Assembly: GCA_034359265.1 (NCBI GenBank)
Contig: CP136890.1
Span: 65,597,501-65,661,500 of the forward strand
DNA: 64,000 nucleotides
From: Canna indica
Taxonomy: Eukaryota > Streptophyta > Magnoliopsida > Zingiberales > Cannaceae
Reading direction: 5' to 3'
This document shows, one piece after another, positions 21,291-31,630 of this stretch. Every line of letters starts with the position of its first letter. Within the stretch, counting starts at the first letter, position 1. Under the pieces are notes generated by a model. It was not told where the DNA came from, ran no database searches, and saw only the letters and a program-made list of their open reading frames with translations. The translations under genes were made by a program, and so were the position numbers.

Positions 21291-22031
21291 AAAAGATCAA
21301 ACAGATCGAGCGGTCGATAGGCATTCGACCGTCCGATCGATCGGCGGGCGAAAAAATACTCAGATGGCCCGATTTTTCACCCAGATTGAATCCTAGCCAT
21401 CCAATCTATTTACTTAATCCCGAAACTAGGGCTTCCTTGCCCATTCGACCGGTTGTCCCATCTTGAGTCCTCTCTTACCATCTTCTAGGGTTCTACCTCC
21501 TCTCCAAGCTTCTTCTCCAAGGTAAAAAACTTTCTTCATCCTTCATTCATGAAGTTGTAAGAACATGATTTCATCTTTCAATGCATCATTATTCACACAA
21601 AAAATGTCATTCATGCATTTTTTGAGCATGTTTACATCAAAAAGAGTTTTTTCTTCCAACAAAAATCAAGGATTTCATGTGTTCTTAAAATGATTCATCA
21701 TTTGTTCTTCAATGAAATTTTATGTTGATCATAAATTGTTAGTCGAAAATCTTCTTGTTTGCTTGCAAGAGTTTTTGGCTCAATTTTAAGCTTAGGTCTT
21801 CTTGAAAAATTTTATTTTTGGCCAATACATTTTTTTATAGATCTTCATGATTAACCCTTCTATTTTATTTTATTTTATTTTTTATTTATCTTGAGATTTA
21901 ATGAGAAATCTTTGTTGCATGAGCCTATACCGAGTTTTAAACCTTTTTGCTCCTTTTCTTTTGCATTAGAAAGCATGCATTTTTCATATAAAGACTAATC
22001 CCTTATATCATCTTCAAAATTGTTCTACAGA
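21291..22031 (+). promoter_or_regulatory. Leader with candidate intron upstream of the B env-like ORF
   Basis: Positions 21301-21350 hold a few GATCGA palindrome units like those of U3. From 21400 the sequence becomes C/T-rich and reads like a plant 5' untranslated leader (CTAGGGTTCTACCTCCTCTCC). At 21531/21532 is a donor-like CCAAG|GTAAAA, followed by a T-rich 499-base stretch, then an acceptor-like TTGTTCTACAG ending at 22030, and the ATG at 22032-22034. A leader intron ending just before the start codon is common in plant genes. No TATA box is obvious. Splicing is inferred from sequence only. Confidence 0.45.
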
Positions 22032-23125
22032 ATGGCACCTAAAACCAAAGTCTCATCCTTACCTGATAATCTCTTGACCCAATTAGGAAAGAAACAAGCC
22101 TCCAAGTTTGTAGATAGATCCATCCTGCAAACTCGGCTAGTAAACTTAGATGACTTAGAAAGATTTGATATCTGAGAGAAACTTGCTAGCATGGGTTGGG
22201 TAGAATTTTTAGCAAAACAAGTATCGGTTTGTCCCATCTTAGTAAAAGCCTTTTTTTCTAATCTAGTAATGGAGAAGGCAAGGCTTGGTGATGGCTTAGT
22301 CCTACGGTCTGAAATTTCAGGAAAACCCTTAGTCATCACAGAATCCCTCATTAGAGATGTCTTTGAGTTTCCCCTAATGGGAAAACGAATTTATAAGATG
22401 TCCTCCAACTATTATGAGGAGTACCCTCCTCATGTAATTATACCAGCCAAATGCCCTGAGGACTATGAGGGAGTGATGCCCACCCAAAGCATCAAGCTTT
22501 CACCCATAGTTCCTAGAGCAGGACATTTCGATGAGGACATTTCTAGGGTACTCTTCTGTGCCATGTCTAGTATCCCTAAAGATGTCCCTGATCTCATGCT
22601 TAGATATATAGCTGAAGTCCATTCCTCAAAGAAATAAGCTTTACCATACGCCTCAGTAATCTCACATTTCATACATGAAGCTGGGGTTAATAGGTCTAGA
22701 TTTGAGATAGAGCCTATTCCAAGAGTCATAGATTCTTCCTCCCTGAGCCGCATGAAGATTCTTGAACATCCGGCAAAAGAACCCGAGGAGATCCTGTGGA
22801 ATAGGCTGGGGATGAGATAGAGATGGAGGAAGATGAAGCTGCTGGAGGATCATCATCCGACCCTTCCCGTGCGAGTCAAAGTGATCTAGAGCATTGCTTT
22901 GCGCAATTTCAGATTAATCAAATGGAATGGAACAACACATCATCAGCCCACATGAAAGCGATCGATCGTTAGATGGACGAGTTTGGCACCATGATCGGTG
23001 ACCATGGCCGGCGCATCGACGAGTACAGTCGTCAAGTAAGTGAAATATATGGGAGAGTGGATGAGATGTGGCAGTATTATCAGTCGCATCTACCACCTCC
23101 TCCACCACCTGAGGACGAGTATTAA
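22032..23125 (+). pseudogene. Env-like second ORF of element B (plant transposon-protein domain)
   Basis: Starts MAPKTKVSSL at 22032. After one in-frame TGA (about 22173) it runs open as GWVEFLAKQ...YKMSSNYYEEYPPHVI to a TAA at about 22635-22637. Scraps then continue in-frame to about 22818 and, after a frame change, to TAA 23123-23125. Residues about 55-200 resemble the domain annotated as putative plant transposon protein, found in the env-like ORFs of Sirevirus and Athila-type elements. The final block (DHGRRIDEYSRQV..., WQYYQSHL) looks coiled-coil and ends in six prolines and EDEY. No signal peptide or membrane helix is visible, so a true envelope role is doubtful. Neighbours are gag upstream and polypurine tracts downstream; pol is missing. 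Confidence 0.6.
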
Positions 23126-23319
23126 CATTTTGGTGTGTTGGTGTATTGACATTAGTGATGATTGATGTATTGGATGTATTGGTATTTTTCATCCTATGAA
23201 CATGTCTTTGATTAACTATGTGATATATTGACACTTTGTCTTTGATTGACTATGTGGTGTATTTTTCATCTTTATGAACATGTTCATCTTGCTATGCTTG
23301 CTGTATTTGTTTTTGATGG

Positions 23320-23497
23320 ATGACAAAAGGGGGAGAGTACATGGATATATGCTCATTGATAGGGGGAGTAAATATAGAAGATACATGCATATAGATAGGG
23401 GGAGCTTAATTTGATTAACATTGCTTTATTTCTTTAATGCTTCCTTATATCCTGATATTAATCGTCAATGGTTTGTCATCATCAAAAAGAGGGAGAT
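23320..23497 (+). promoter_or_regulatory. Multiple polypurine tracts of element B
   Basis: AAAAGGGGGAGAG (about 23326), TAGGGGGAG (about 23362 and 23397) and AAAAAGAGGGAGA (23484-23496) directly before the 3' LTR. The layout matches A (16441-16655). Confidence 0.7.
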
Positions 23498-25008
23498 TGT
23501 TAGCTGAAGGGCTCTTCCTTCATGCTTTATTTTCCTCATAATTATTTTGATGATAACAAACCCATTTAACAAGTGTTTAAGTATGAAAATTGTAGGATTG
23601 ATGAAAGATTCGTCAAGTCTATCGCATCTCGATCAATCCTCAAAACAGGTTAAAGCGTGCATCAAAAACATGTTGGGAAGCATGGAGAATCCTTCAAAGA
23701 TGTAGCACGTTGAAAAACGAAGCCGAAAATCGAGCGCGAAATAAAAAATCCAAGCTAGAAAATTTCCAGCTCTGTGTCGGTCGATCGGTCGGTCGACTGA
23801 ATGGTGTTTTAGCAGTGGCAGCAGCCATGTCGGTCGATCGATCGGTTGACCGAATGTTGCCAAAATGTGGCCGAAAGAAGCGGTCGACCAATCGATCGAC
23901 CGACCTACTAAACCCCGCGACGCAAGATTGCGTCGGTCGACCGATGGGTCGACCGAATGGGGAAAGAAATTGGCCGAGGCTGGCGGTCGACCAATCGGTC
24001 GACCGACCTGCATATAAGCCAGGGCCGCAAACGTGTCGGTCGACCGAGGGCTTGACTGAAGATCGCGGATTCACGATTTGTGTCTGGGCGGTCGACCCGT
24101 TGGTCGACCGACCACAGGGAAATTTGCAGCGGTTGAATGACCGATCGATCGATGCTTCGATCGACGCTTCGACCGACGGTCTGTAACGGATAGTTTTCTA
24201 TCCGTTGAACAGTTGTTTGTTTGCGATGGTATAAATACACCCTCTGATACTTCATTTAAGCTTCTTCCTTCATCTTACAGAATTTATTAAGTATTTAAGA
24301 AGGAATTTAAAGCCTTCTAAACGATCAATCGCGCACGCTCTGCTTCTCCAGCGAGTTCCACTCAAAGCGCAAGTTCTTCCTCAACTCGAGAATTAAACCG
24401 AGTAGTTCGTCTTGACGAGTTGGAGGCACTGAAGGCTTGAGAAGAGCACTAATGCTTGGTTTATTCTTTAGCTCTTTTCAATTGTAATTTTAACTGTTAT
24501 TTAAACTATTTTTGGATTTGTGTTTGTGTAAAGACCTAGGGTGTTAGGTCTTGTGGATTGGAAGTGGTATGCTTGGTGTAGAAGGAGTAAAGCCACTTGT
24601 GTAAACTTAGTTGTTACTAGAATTAATTCTAGTTGTCCCATAGGTTAAGGTGGGAAAGTGCTCTCGGTAGGAAGGCGGGATACTTTCGGGTGTGGAAGTG
24701 TTTTCGGTTGGAGAGCGAGTCTTTCCGGTGAAAAGTCCTTGTTGTAAGGGAAACTAAATAATCTAGTAAAACTTAGTTTGAAAATCCTAAGCGGGGTGCT
24801 TAGGTAGTGGAGTAGGCATTGGGGCCGAACCACTATAAATCTTGTTTTTGCGTTGTTGATTTCTTGTTTGCTTTTAATTGCTATATCTTGCTTCCGCATC
24901 GAATTGCAAATTGCCTAATCGAGTTAAGTAAATGGTTAAATTGAATTTAGGCAAATCAATTTAGTAAACACACTATTCAACCCCCTCTAGTGTCGCCATT
25001 TCTCCAAC
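23498..25008 (+). repeat. Element B 3' LTR
   Basis: Starts TGTTAGCTGAAGG and ends CTCCAAC at the junction with A. It contains the palindrome array (23775-24175), a perfect hairpin (24185-24206), TATAAATA at 24230-24237, and the full CACTATTCAACCCCCTCTAGTGTCGCC end block. Confidence 0.85.
24185..24206 (+). promoter_or_regulatory. Perfect U3 hairpin, B 3' LTR
   Basis: AACGGATAG, loop TTTT, CTATCCGTT: nine paired bases with no mismatch, 24 bases upstream of the TATA box. This is the best-preserved copy of the hairpin in the group. Confidence 0.8.
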
Positions 25009-26215
25009 TGGCCAGAACTCGGAAATGAAGCGCGCAAGAAAAATGGCTGAAAAATCAATATCAGCCTATGTTCGCCGATTGGCCGACCGAATAGTGTTGG
25101 AAAAATGGCAGTAGCCTTGTCGGTCGACCAATCGGTCGACTGAATGTTGCCAAAAAATGGCAGTAGTCAATCGATCGACCCGTCGGTCGACCGAAGATGG
25201 TGTAAAAATTTCCTAAAGCTACTTCAATCGACCGGTCGGTCGACCGATTGAAGCCAAAAATTGGTAGAGGACGCATCGGTCGACCGATCGGTCGACCGGA
25301 CTGCGGATCGCTGAAGCCGCAACTTGCGTCGTTCGACCAGATTGAGGGAATGCAGGAATTGCGTCCGGCGATCGACCCGTCGGTCAACCGCACAGAGAGA
25401 ATAGGCAGCGGTCGCTCGAGCGGTCGATCAAGCTGTCGATCGGTTGGTCGATCGACTAATCAACCGAGCGACTGTAACGAATAGTTTTCTATCCGTTGAG
25501 CTGTTGTTTCTTCGAGAGGTTATAAATATACCTCATCTAACTTTCTGTCCCATGCTTACAGATTTAATTGAGCATTCAATGGAGATTTTTAAGCCTTCCA
25601 AAAGATTAATTGCTTGCACTCGGTTCTTCTGGCAACGAATTTTTCAAGCGCCTGCTTCCTTGCTTCCCTCAACTCTGCTACAACTAGAGTCTATATTCTG
25701 AAAAGTTGAAGGAGTGAAGGCTTGGGAAAAGAGCTTTTGTTTCTCTCTCTATTCTTAAGCTCTTTTGCATTGTATTTGAAGTTTTATTTTAGACGTGGTT
25801 TTCATCTGTAATAGCTTGCTAGGTGTGCTAGAGAAACACTTAGGGTTAGGCTTTGTGGCTTTGTAGCTTTGTGTTTCGCCTAGGTCAATAGGTTTGAGGA
25901 TTTCTCAAAGAGGTGAGAATTGTGTCCTCAGTTGTATTCAAAAGGAAACATACGTTCTATAAAGTAGTTGGTCAGAAATCCTTGGTGTGGAGCCAAGGTA
26001 GTGGAGTAGGCAATTGGCTGAACCACAATAAATTCGTGTGTTTGCATTGATTAATTGATTGTATTAATTGCTTTATTATTTATCGCTTCCGCATCTAATC
26101 ATACAATCGTAAATTGCCTAAGTAGCTTAAGAAAATGATTAAAATCAGGTTTAGGCAAATTGAATTAGTAAACACACTATTCACCCCCCCTCTAGTGTAG
26201 GCCATTTAGCCAACA
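25009..26215 (+). repeat. Element A 3' LTR, second part
   Basis: Resumes GGCCAGAACTCGGAAATGAAG after B and ends GCCAACA at 26215. It holds the palindrome array (25070-25470), the hairpin (25476-25497, one mismatch), the TATA box with GAGGT/ACCTC arms (25516-25534), and the terminal motif. Confidence 0.85.
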
Positions 26216-26719
26216 TTTGCTTACTACTTTTTTTTTAGAGAATGACTCTCCAAGGTTGGTAGCATTGTTCATGAGGTCTTTGATTCTCCCGTCAAAGTCT
26301 TGTATGATTTCATTTTCTCCCATCTTCAGATTCTCAAATCTGGTGTTGAGGATTTCAACTTTTAATTTCCGAAGAGTCAAGGATCCTTCATGATTTGTTT
26401 CTAGAGTTTCCCATGCAGGCTTTGCCAATGTACAAGCAGAGATTAGTTTAAATTGAGAAGGATCAACTCCACTGAAGATAGCATTTAGGGCTTTATTGTC
26501 ATAGTTTCAGTTATTTCTACTTATGTGTATTGGTTCTTTGGCTTGCGCTCATTCCAATCAGGTGTTTTCAGAGGAGTGTAGCCAATCTTTATAGAGTCCC
26601 AACTCCGGTCACCGAGCGATTTGATGAAAGCCCTCAACCTAGCCTTTCAATAAGCATAGTTTGTTCCGACAAGCAAATGAGGAAACATTGACAGAATTTC
26701 CCATTAGTATTCCTTCCAT
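26216..26719 (-). pseudogene. Sirevirus C1 gag, N-terminal part
   Basis: The ATG is at 26719-26717 (MEGILMGNSVN...), 62 bases after the primer site, matching C2's start at 42800. The frame shifts after about 30 residues. The lower part (26428-26216) encodes AWETLETNHEGS...KVEILNTRFENLKM, typical gag of this lineage, up to the insertion point of element A. It belongs to the gag continued at 11499-10290. Confidence 0.75.
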
Positions 26720-26780
26720 CTTGAGTTTGAAAAAGAAGAGACACACCAAGAATCTTGTGCAAGTAAAGGTTAGCACAACC

Positions 26781-26794
26781 GCTCTGATACCAAA
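26781..26794 (-). other. Primer-binding site of C1
   Basis: On the minus strand TTTGGTATCAGAGC lies directly inside the LTR end; it is the initiator-Met tRNA site. Confidence 0.9.
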
Positions 26795-27775
26795 TGATAA
26801 TATATGTGTTTCTAAGGGAACTCCTGTTAAGCGCAGTTGAATAGGGAGTTGCAACTGTTATTGAAACTGTTACTAAAAAAGAGTAAGAATCAAAACAAAA
26901 GCACATACAAACACAAGAGGTTTGTTTACGCAGTTCAGTGACAGACCAGTCACCTAATCTGCGGGGCACTCTCCAAACAGATGCACAATCCACCCTCTAT
27001 AAGTACAAAATAAGTCCTTTGGATTTCTCACATAAAATCCGACTACAATATTACAGTGAATTGAAAATAACAAAAACACTATTTGTTATTACAAGTAAAA
27101 AACCTATTTGCCTCTCTACGACATTTCAGCCACAGAGTTCCGTCCTCCACACAGCCTTGTGTTGTAGTGAGCTATCCACTTGAAACCAATCTTCTTCTGA
27201 AGATAAGAGATGTCTGCACTTAGTAGTCTCAACTCATCTTAATTATTGTCAATTGTGTTCTCACATCGAGAGCAAGCTATCGATCATATCTTTCCATTGG
27301 TATTTATATGAGACATCCAATAGATCTGAAACAAAGTTAACTTAAATCACTGATCTTTAATCAGTCTTAGTTCAAACCAAACAGTGATCGATAACTGTCA
27401 TCGATTAAAACAACCAACATTGAAAACAACACAGAGTTCAAACAGTAACGCCCAGAACATAAAGAGTAGGAAACTCTCCACTACTCATAACATCGAAAAT
27501 GGACAATCAATAAATAACAGTCAATCAATAAATAACAATGACTAATACTACCAGAGGTATCAAGAGAATTAACATTAATATTGAAGTCCAACAATCATTT
27601 CACTCGAAACATACTTATCCAAAAAATCCTCAGACTATAGAAGCGGTTGAGATTGTCCTAACACAGTTGAAACTATCATCACAGACAAAGCTCCTCATAG
27701 TTAAGACTGTGTTCAAAATAGAGAATTCAGCAAGAACACTTTTGCCAAATACAACCAACGTATAAAAGTCAAACA
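26795..27775 (-). repeat. Sirevirus C1 5' LTR
   Basis: 981 bp starting (minus strand) TGTTTGACTTTTATA at 27775 and ending ATTATCA at 26795. It aligns along its length with C2's LTR (41774-42724): shared phrases include TATTTGGCAAAAGT near the start and the CACTATGAGGAGCT-like block. It has no GTCGAC palindrome array, unlike the A/B group. Confidence 0.85.
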
Positions 27776-28763
27776 CTAAAAAAAAATATTTTAATTTTAT
27801 TTTAGCCCCCAAAGTTTAAAAATTCTCATTTTCTCCTCTCCAATTTACTTTGATACTCATTTTAATTGGTACAATTTGAAAAATCTAACACCTATCCATT
27901 AACTTAATTCTTACTTTATTCTTTTAAAAAAATCACTAATTAACTAGCTGATCTCATCCTCGTATTAAATGAAAATTTCATGACTCACTTGTTCATTGAT
28001 TGGTATGCTCAATGAATTTGTATTTGTACGTTATCAACAATTGTGACTAAAACTATATATATTTCTTTCTCAAATACGTAGTTAGGATTAAACCGCATCA
28101 ATTAGAGAAAAATAACTTTATTTTATTTTCAAAGATTGGTTTTAATTGGTTGATGAAAAAAATGAGAATTATTAATTTTAGAGGCTAGATTGATTTTTTT
28201 TTTCAAATTATAAGGATTAAAATTAGAATTAAAGTAAACTTAATTAGGATCCAAAATGAGACCTATTAAATTTTAGAATCTAAAGTAAAACTAAGAATAA
28301 ATAGGCTCATATTTTTATATGACCCAAATTGAAAAGATATTTAAAAAAATGACAATTCTTATAAGCTTAACAAAATCTAGCCATGACCAAAGACTTTTGG
28401 ACACAATTATTTCCATGGAATGATGGAAACCCGATACCCGATCTGTATGATGAAGAAAAACGGGATACTCGACCCATATGATGGAAAATTTGGGATACCG
28501 TCCCTCTTTGAAAAGAAAGAGAAGAAGCAATGAGATAGAAATGAAAGATTAGGAATAAAGGAAAAGAGGGAATGAGGCGGGAGTACAACACCCACAACAT
28601 ACTTCCTTTCTGGCTTATCTCATGCATTTTTAGGTATTTTTTTGTTTATTCTTGGTTTTTTCCTACATTTTTCAACACCCTTTTTCCATTCGTTGTTTTC
28701 TATTGAAGATGATTTTTGAGTCTTTCTGTTTCCAGGGTTTTTTGGGTCTTCCTTGGTTTGTGG
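27776..28763. other. Unassigned AT-rich stretch
   Basis: AT-rich DNA with no supported gene. Positions 28300-28620 are richer in G+C, and minus-strand frames there (28315-28627) resemble nothing I know. This is the flank of solo LTR D3, continued at 31631: the two sides join as CTTGGTTTGTGG / TGGCATGAG. Confidence 0.4.
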
Positions 28764-29007
28764 TGTTGGGATAAAATGGAAGGAAAAGTCATACGTAGCA
28801 AAAAATAATATATAATTTTTTAAAATCCCCTACTAGTGATCTCCTTGATACAGTTAAGAGATGAGAGCAAAGAGTTATACATTCAACAAGGAAGATGATC
28901 GAGGCTCCGATCTAAAAGGCATCCAAATATTCGCCTTGCAACGACGATCCACAGCAAGCTGTCCCTTAAAGAATCACACCACTAGAAACTCGTCGTGGCT
29001 CTACGAT

Positions 29008-29504
29008 TAGGGGTGGAAATAGGCCATGCCAGTCCTTCGCCTTAACAGGCCAGACTTATTATAGGCTATTCCTTGGCCTGTTCATAGGCCTGGCCTGACC
29101 TTTGGCCTGTTTATAAAGCCTGCTAAAATCTGAAATATGTTTATAAAACCTACTTCCAAATTCTAATAAAAAATGTTAACAACAAATTTAAACATAACAA
29201 CAATAGTTGTTATTTTATTAAATTAAAATATATATTTTATTATATATAATGTTATATATTTATTAAATTAAAATAATATTATATATTTATTATATATTAT
29301 ATATACTATCTTAACAGGCCTAGCCCGGCCTATTAGGCTTAATAGGCCTTACAGCGAGCCTGGGCCTAGCCCGATAAGGAAAATAAGTCTGGGCTTGTAT
29401 TTTTTTAAAAAATAGGCCAGGCCAGACTAGGCTAGGCCAGGCCAGGCCGAATACATGCCAGTCCACAGGCCCCTGACAGGCCGCCTGATCTATTTCCACC
29501 CCTA
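29008..29504. mobile_element. hAT-like MITE with 8-bp duplication
   Basis: 497 bp bounded by TAGGGGTGGAAATAGGCC on the left and its inverted counterpart GATCTATTTCCACCCCTA on the right. Flanks are TCTACGAT (29000-29007) and TCTACGGT (29505-29512), an 8-bp duplication with one difference, as made by hAT transposases. The interior has AT-rich DNA (29150-29310) between GGCCTG/CAGGCC-rich arms, so much of the element could fold on itself. It has no coding capacity, and other D LTRs lack it at this place. Confidence 0.8.
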
Positions 29505-29808
29505 TCTACGGTGCAGCACAGGACCTTCCTTTGCTCAAGGAGATGGCCAACACTTCCAGCAAGTTTCGGCCAAGAGAAAGAGAAATCAATGGTGAGCAGA
29601 ATTTACAGAATACGACACACATACCTATAAATTCTGCTCCTCCAAAAACGTGACTATTGTCCTTGATGAAGTAGGTGACGGCTAGACATTGGGGCATCAA
29701 AATTCGACAGCCAAGAGAGGAGGAAGAGGGCAGGAAGAGAGAAAAATTAGGTGACGTCTCATTCCCTCAAGTTGTCGCCCACTCCTCTTTATATAGGTAG
29801 TCTTTCCA

Positions 29809-30208
29809 TAATTCAAATCCCATTTAAACTATTGGAAAGAATTTCTCAATATATGACATGTAATAATTTTATCAAAATTCAAATCTCATTTGAACTAGGA
29901 AAGAATCTCTCAAGATATGACATATAAATATTTCTCTTTCCAAAATTCAAATCCCATTTGAAGTTGGAAAGAATTTCTCAAGATATGACATGTAAACATT
30001 TCCCTTCCCAAATTCAAATCCCATTCGAACTAGGAAAGAATCTCTCAAGATATGACTTGTAAATGTTTCCCTTCCAAAATTCAAATATCATTTGAACTAG
30101 AAAAGAATCTCTGAAGATATGATATGTAAATATTTTTCTATCCAAAATTCAAATCCCATTTGAACTAGGAAAGAATGTCTCAAGATATGACTTGTAAATA
30201 TTTTTCCA
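29809..30208. repeat. Minisatellite, six units of about 66 bp, in D3 LTR
   Basis: Six tandem copies of a unit built on AAAATTCAAATCCCATTTGA, then ACTAGGAAAGAATCTCTCAA, then GATATGACATGTAAATATTT. Units differ by 10-20 percent. It lies just upstream of the TATA box on the element's sense (minus) strand, in U3. D1 and D2 LTRs carry a different short tandem repeat at the corresponding position. Confidence 0.8.
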
Positions 30209-31630
30209 ACAATTATAACATATACCATGCCATACATGCCCCACGCGCCACCTACAAAATAGGAAAGTGGCGCACCATAATTCCCATCATGGTTGGGTCC
30301 GGCCCAGTCATATTTTGGGTCGACCAGTTAAATTTGATGCTATCGATTAAATCAAATCCTACTCGATCTTGGAATCGATTTGAATCCAATTCAAATGCCA
30401 AGCCTGAATTGAGGATCCAATCTTCAATGATTAAATAGCCGATTAGACCGAACTCTTAGATAAAAAAATTATCGAGCCAAGAAACACTTTCATGCCTTTT
30501 TTACCGTTGATGAGTAAACGTGATCGCGTTGTGGCATGCACGTGCTAGCAAACATATATTGCCACATTCAAGACCTATCCGATAAATCTTGTTGCGAGAT
30601 AACTTGTATGTGTGTGATCCATTGGGCCCCACACTAAAATGGCAATGGGTCCACACGTCTAGGTGAGTGGATCGATTCAATAGAACACTTCTACTTGAAT
30701 CGATTTCCTGATTAACACTTAATCAAACTCACAGATCAAAATTGGCGTCAAACAATGTGTCATGACCCCCAGATAGTGTGGAGTTCAATCATATCAATTG
30801 AACGCCCTTCGGTGATTAGTTCCCGTGTGATTCAATCCTTTGGTTGTACAATGTCCCGAACCGAGCTAGGGTATGGAGGAAACGTCAAACCCTAATACCC
30901 GTTTATATGCAATCATCATTATGAGTAGAAACTCTTTCTAATTTCCATATATACTATGGGTAGAGATTCATTGAGACGATACTCCCTACAAGGCAGAGGA
31001 CATTATCTCCTTTCCTAGGAGCAACTGATCCGGTGTTCGTTACTCACAAGCTTCCATGAGGATCTCATCGTGCCTATAGTACCCGACACATAACTCAGAG
31101 AGTCATGATACATATCAATAATCACAATTCTACCATGGTAACTCTAGATCCAAGGATTACTTATACCTACTATCACCTCATGAACAATCTATTGACGTAC
31201 GAGAGAGTATCTCCATTAGGTGTTCCTCTAGCAGGTTTGTTTAGTGAACTCATTCTCCAATGTTGCACATACACTCTCACATTAATGACACCTCATAGGT
31301 AATTGTGAAATTAGCTACCTTCTACTGTAGAGCATGTGATGAGTGTACTAGTTTTATCGGTAACACTAACGCTCCGATCAATGTACCTTTGACTAGGAAC
31401 ATTTTCAACCAAAACCTCTAGATTTTGGGTCTCATTGACATGATCTCATCATGACCCTAGAATCAATATCTCGGTCGATGGGCTTCATCTTAATATATTA
31501 ATTAACAAACAGATACAACATATATGATAAAAAGTAAATGCCTCACACACACATATCAAACATATATCCATTACAAAAGAATGGTCCCTTGCACATCAAC
31601 ATGATTGGCTTAAAGGCACCATTCCTTTCA

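Larger units (their letters stand above)
16933..25008 (+). mobile_element. Element B: pol-less LTR element with gag and env-like ORFs
   Basis: Two LTRs (16933-18413 and 23498 to about 25008) flank 5.1 kb containing a gag-like gene (18482-19876), AT-rich non-coding DNA, and an env-like ORF (22032-23125) with its own leader. No PR, integrase, RT or RNase H can be read between gag and env. It sits inside A's 3' LTR. The ends are worn: the 5' LTR starts AGTTAGCTG where the 3' copy has TGTTAGCTG, the right end reads CCAACTGG in place of CCAACA, and about 7 bp of target sequence (the expected duplication) is missing on the right. Confidence 0.85.
11505..26215 (+). mobile_element. Element A: pol-less Sirevirus-like LTR element, hosting B
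   Basis: A complete element with a 5' LTR at 11505-12953, primer site just after, internal region 12954-16655 and a 3' LTR in two pieces (16656-16932 and about 25009-26215). Flanking 5-mers are TTTCC (11500-11504) and TTTGC (26216-26220). C2 at the homologous gag site supports a duplicated target with one change. Without B the element is about 6.6 kb. The internal 3.7 kb holds only a decayed gag-like gene (13022-13757), then AT-rich non-coding DNA and a cluster of polypurine tracts. No protease, integrase or reverse transcriptase is present, so it would depend on another element's enzymes. Confidence 0.85.
6586..27775 (-). mobile_element. Sirevirus (Ty1/copia) copy C1, 3'-truncated, hosting A, B and G1
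   Basis: The element reads right to left: 5' LTR (27775-26795), primer site (26794-26781), gag (26719-26216 and 11499-10290), PR and pre-integrase remnants (10260-9840), shredded RT/RNase H (9820-9250) and an env-like ORF (9050-8524 and 7019-6586). Gag opens like Sirevirus gag, and the pre-integrase block has LVSISQLCDQNL, typical of that lineage. The closely related copy C2 (41774-44794) confirms the order up to pre-integrase. Three insertions interrupt it: element A at 11505-26215, element B inside A, and solo LTR G1 at 7020-8523. The 3' LTR is absent; the element ends at a junction with CACTA TNP2 at about 6585. Confidence 0.75.
28764..31630 (-). mobile_element. Solo LTR D3 (Angela-like family D)
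   Basis: On the plus strand it begins TGTTGGGATAAAATGG and ends ATTCCTTTCA. The flanking 5-mers are TGTGG (28759-28763) and GGTGG (31631-31635), four of five identical. Ends match family D LTRs at 34211, 44795 and 48521. No primer site or coding sequence adjoins it. Without the MITE (29008-29504) it is about 2.37 kb, the same as the other D LTRs. A minus-strand TATATAAA lies at 29795-29788, just downstream of a minisatellite. Confidence 0.8.

Noticed and set aside
22032..23125. A functional envelope protein in element B
   Set aside because: No signal peptide, transmembrane helix or fusion motif is visible. The domain matches a plant-specific family of unknown role, and two stops plus a frameshift break it; env-like is used only as a positional label.
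23633..24255. Long frames rich in RSVDRSIDRP / GRPTRSTDR-type repeats on both strands (also at 7841-8189, 11875-12231, 17224-17595, 25061-25484 and 45536-45811)
   Set aside because: They are the U3 palindromes GGTCGACC read as codons. A palindrome gives similar frames on both strands, no start or domain is conserved between LTR copies, and the surrounding LTR is non-coding.
27776..28300. MITE suggested by similar AT-rich ends around 27790 and 28290
   Set aside because: The proposed inverted ends match poorly and no target duplication could be found.
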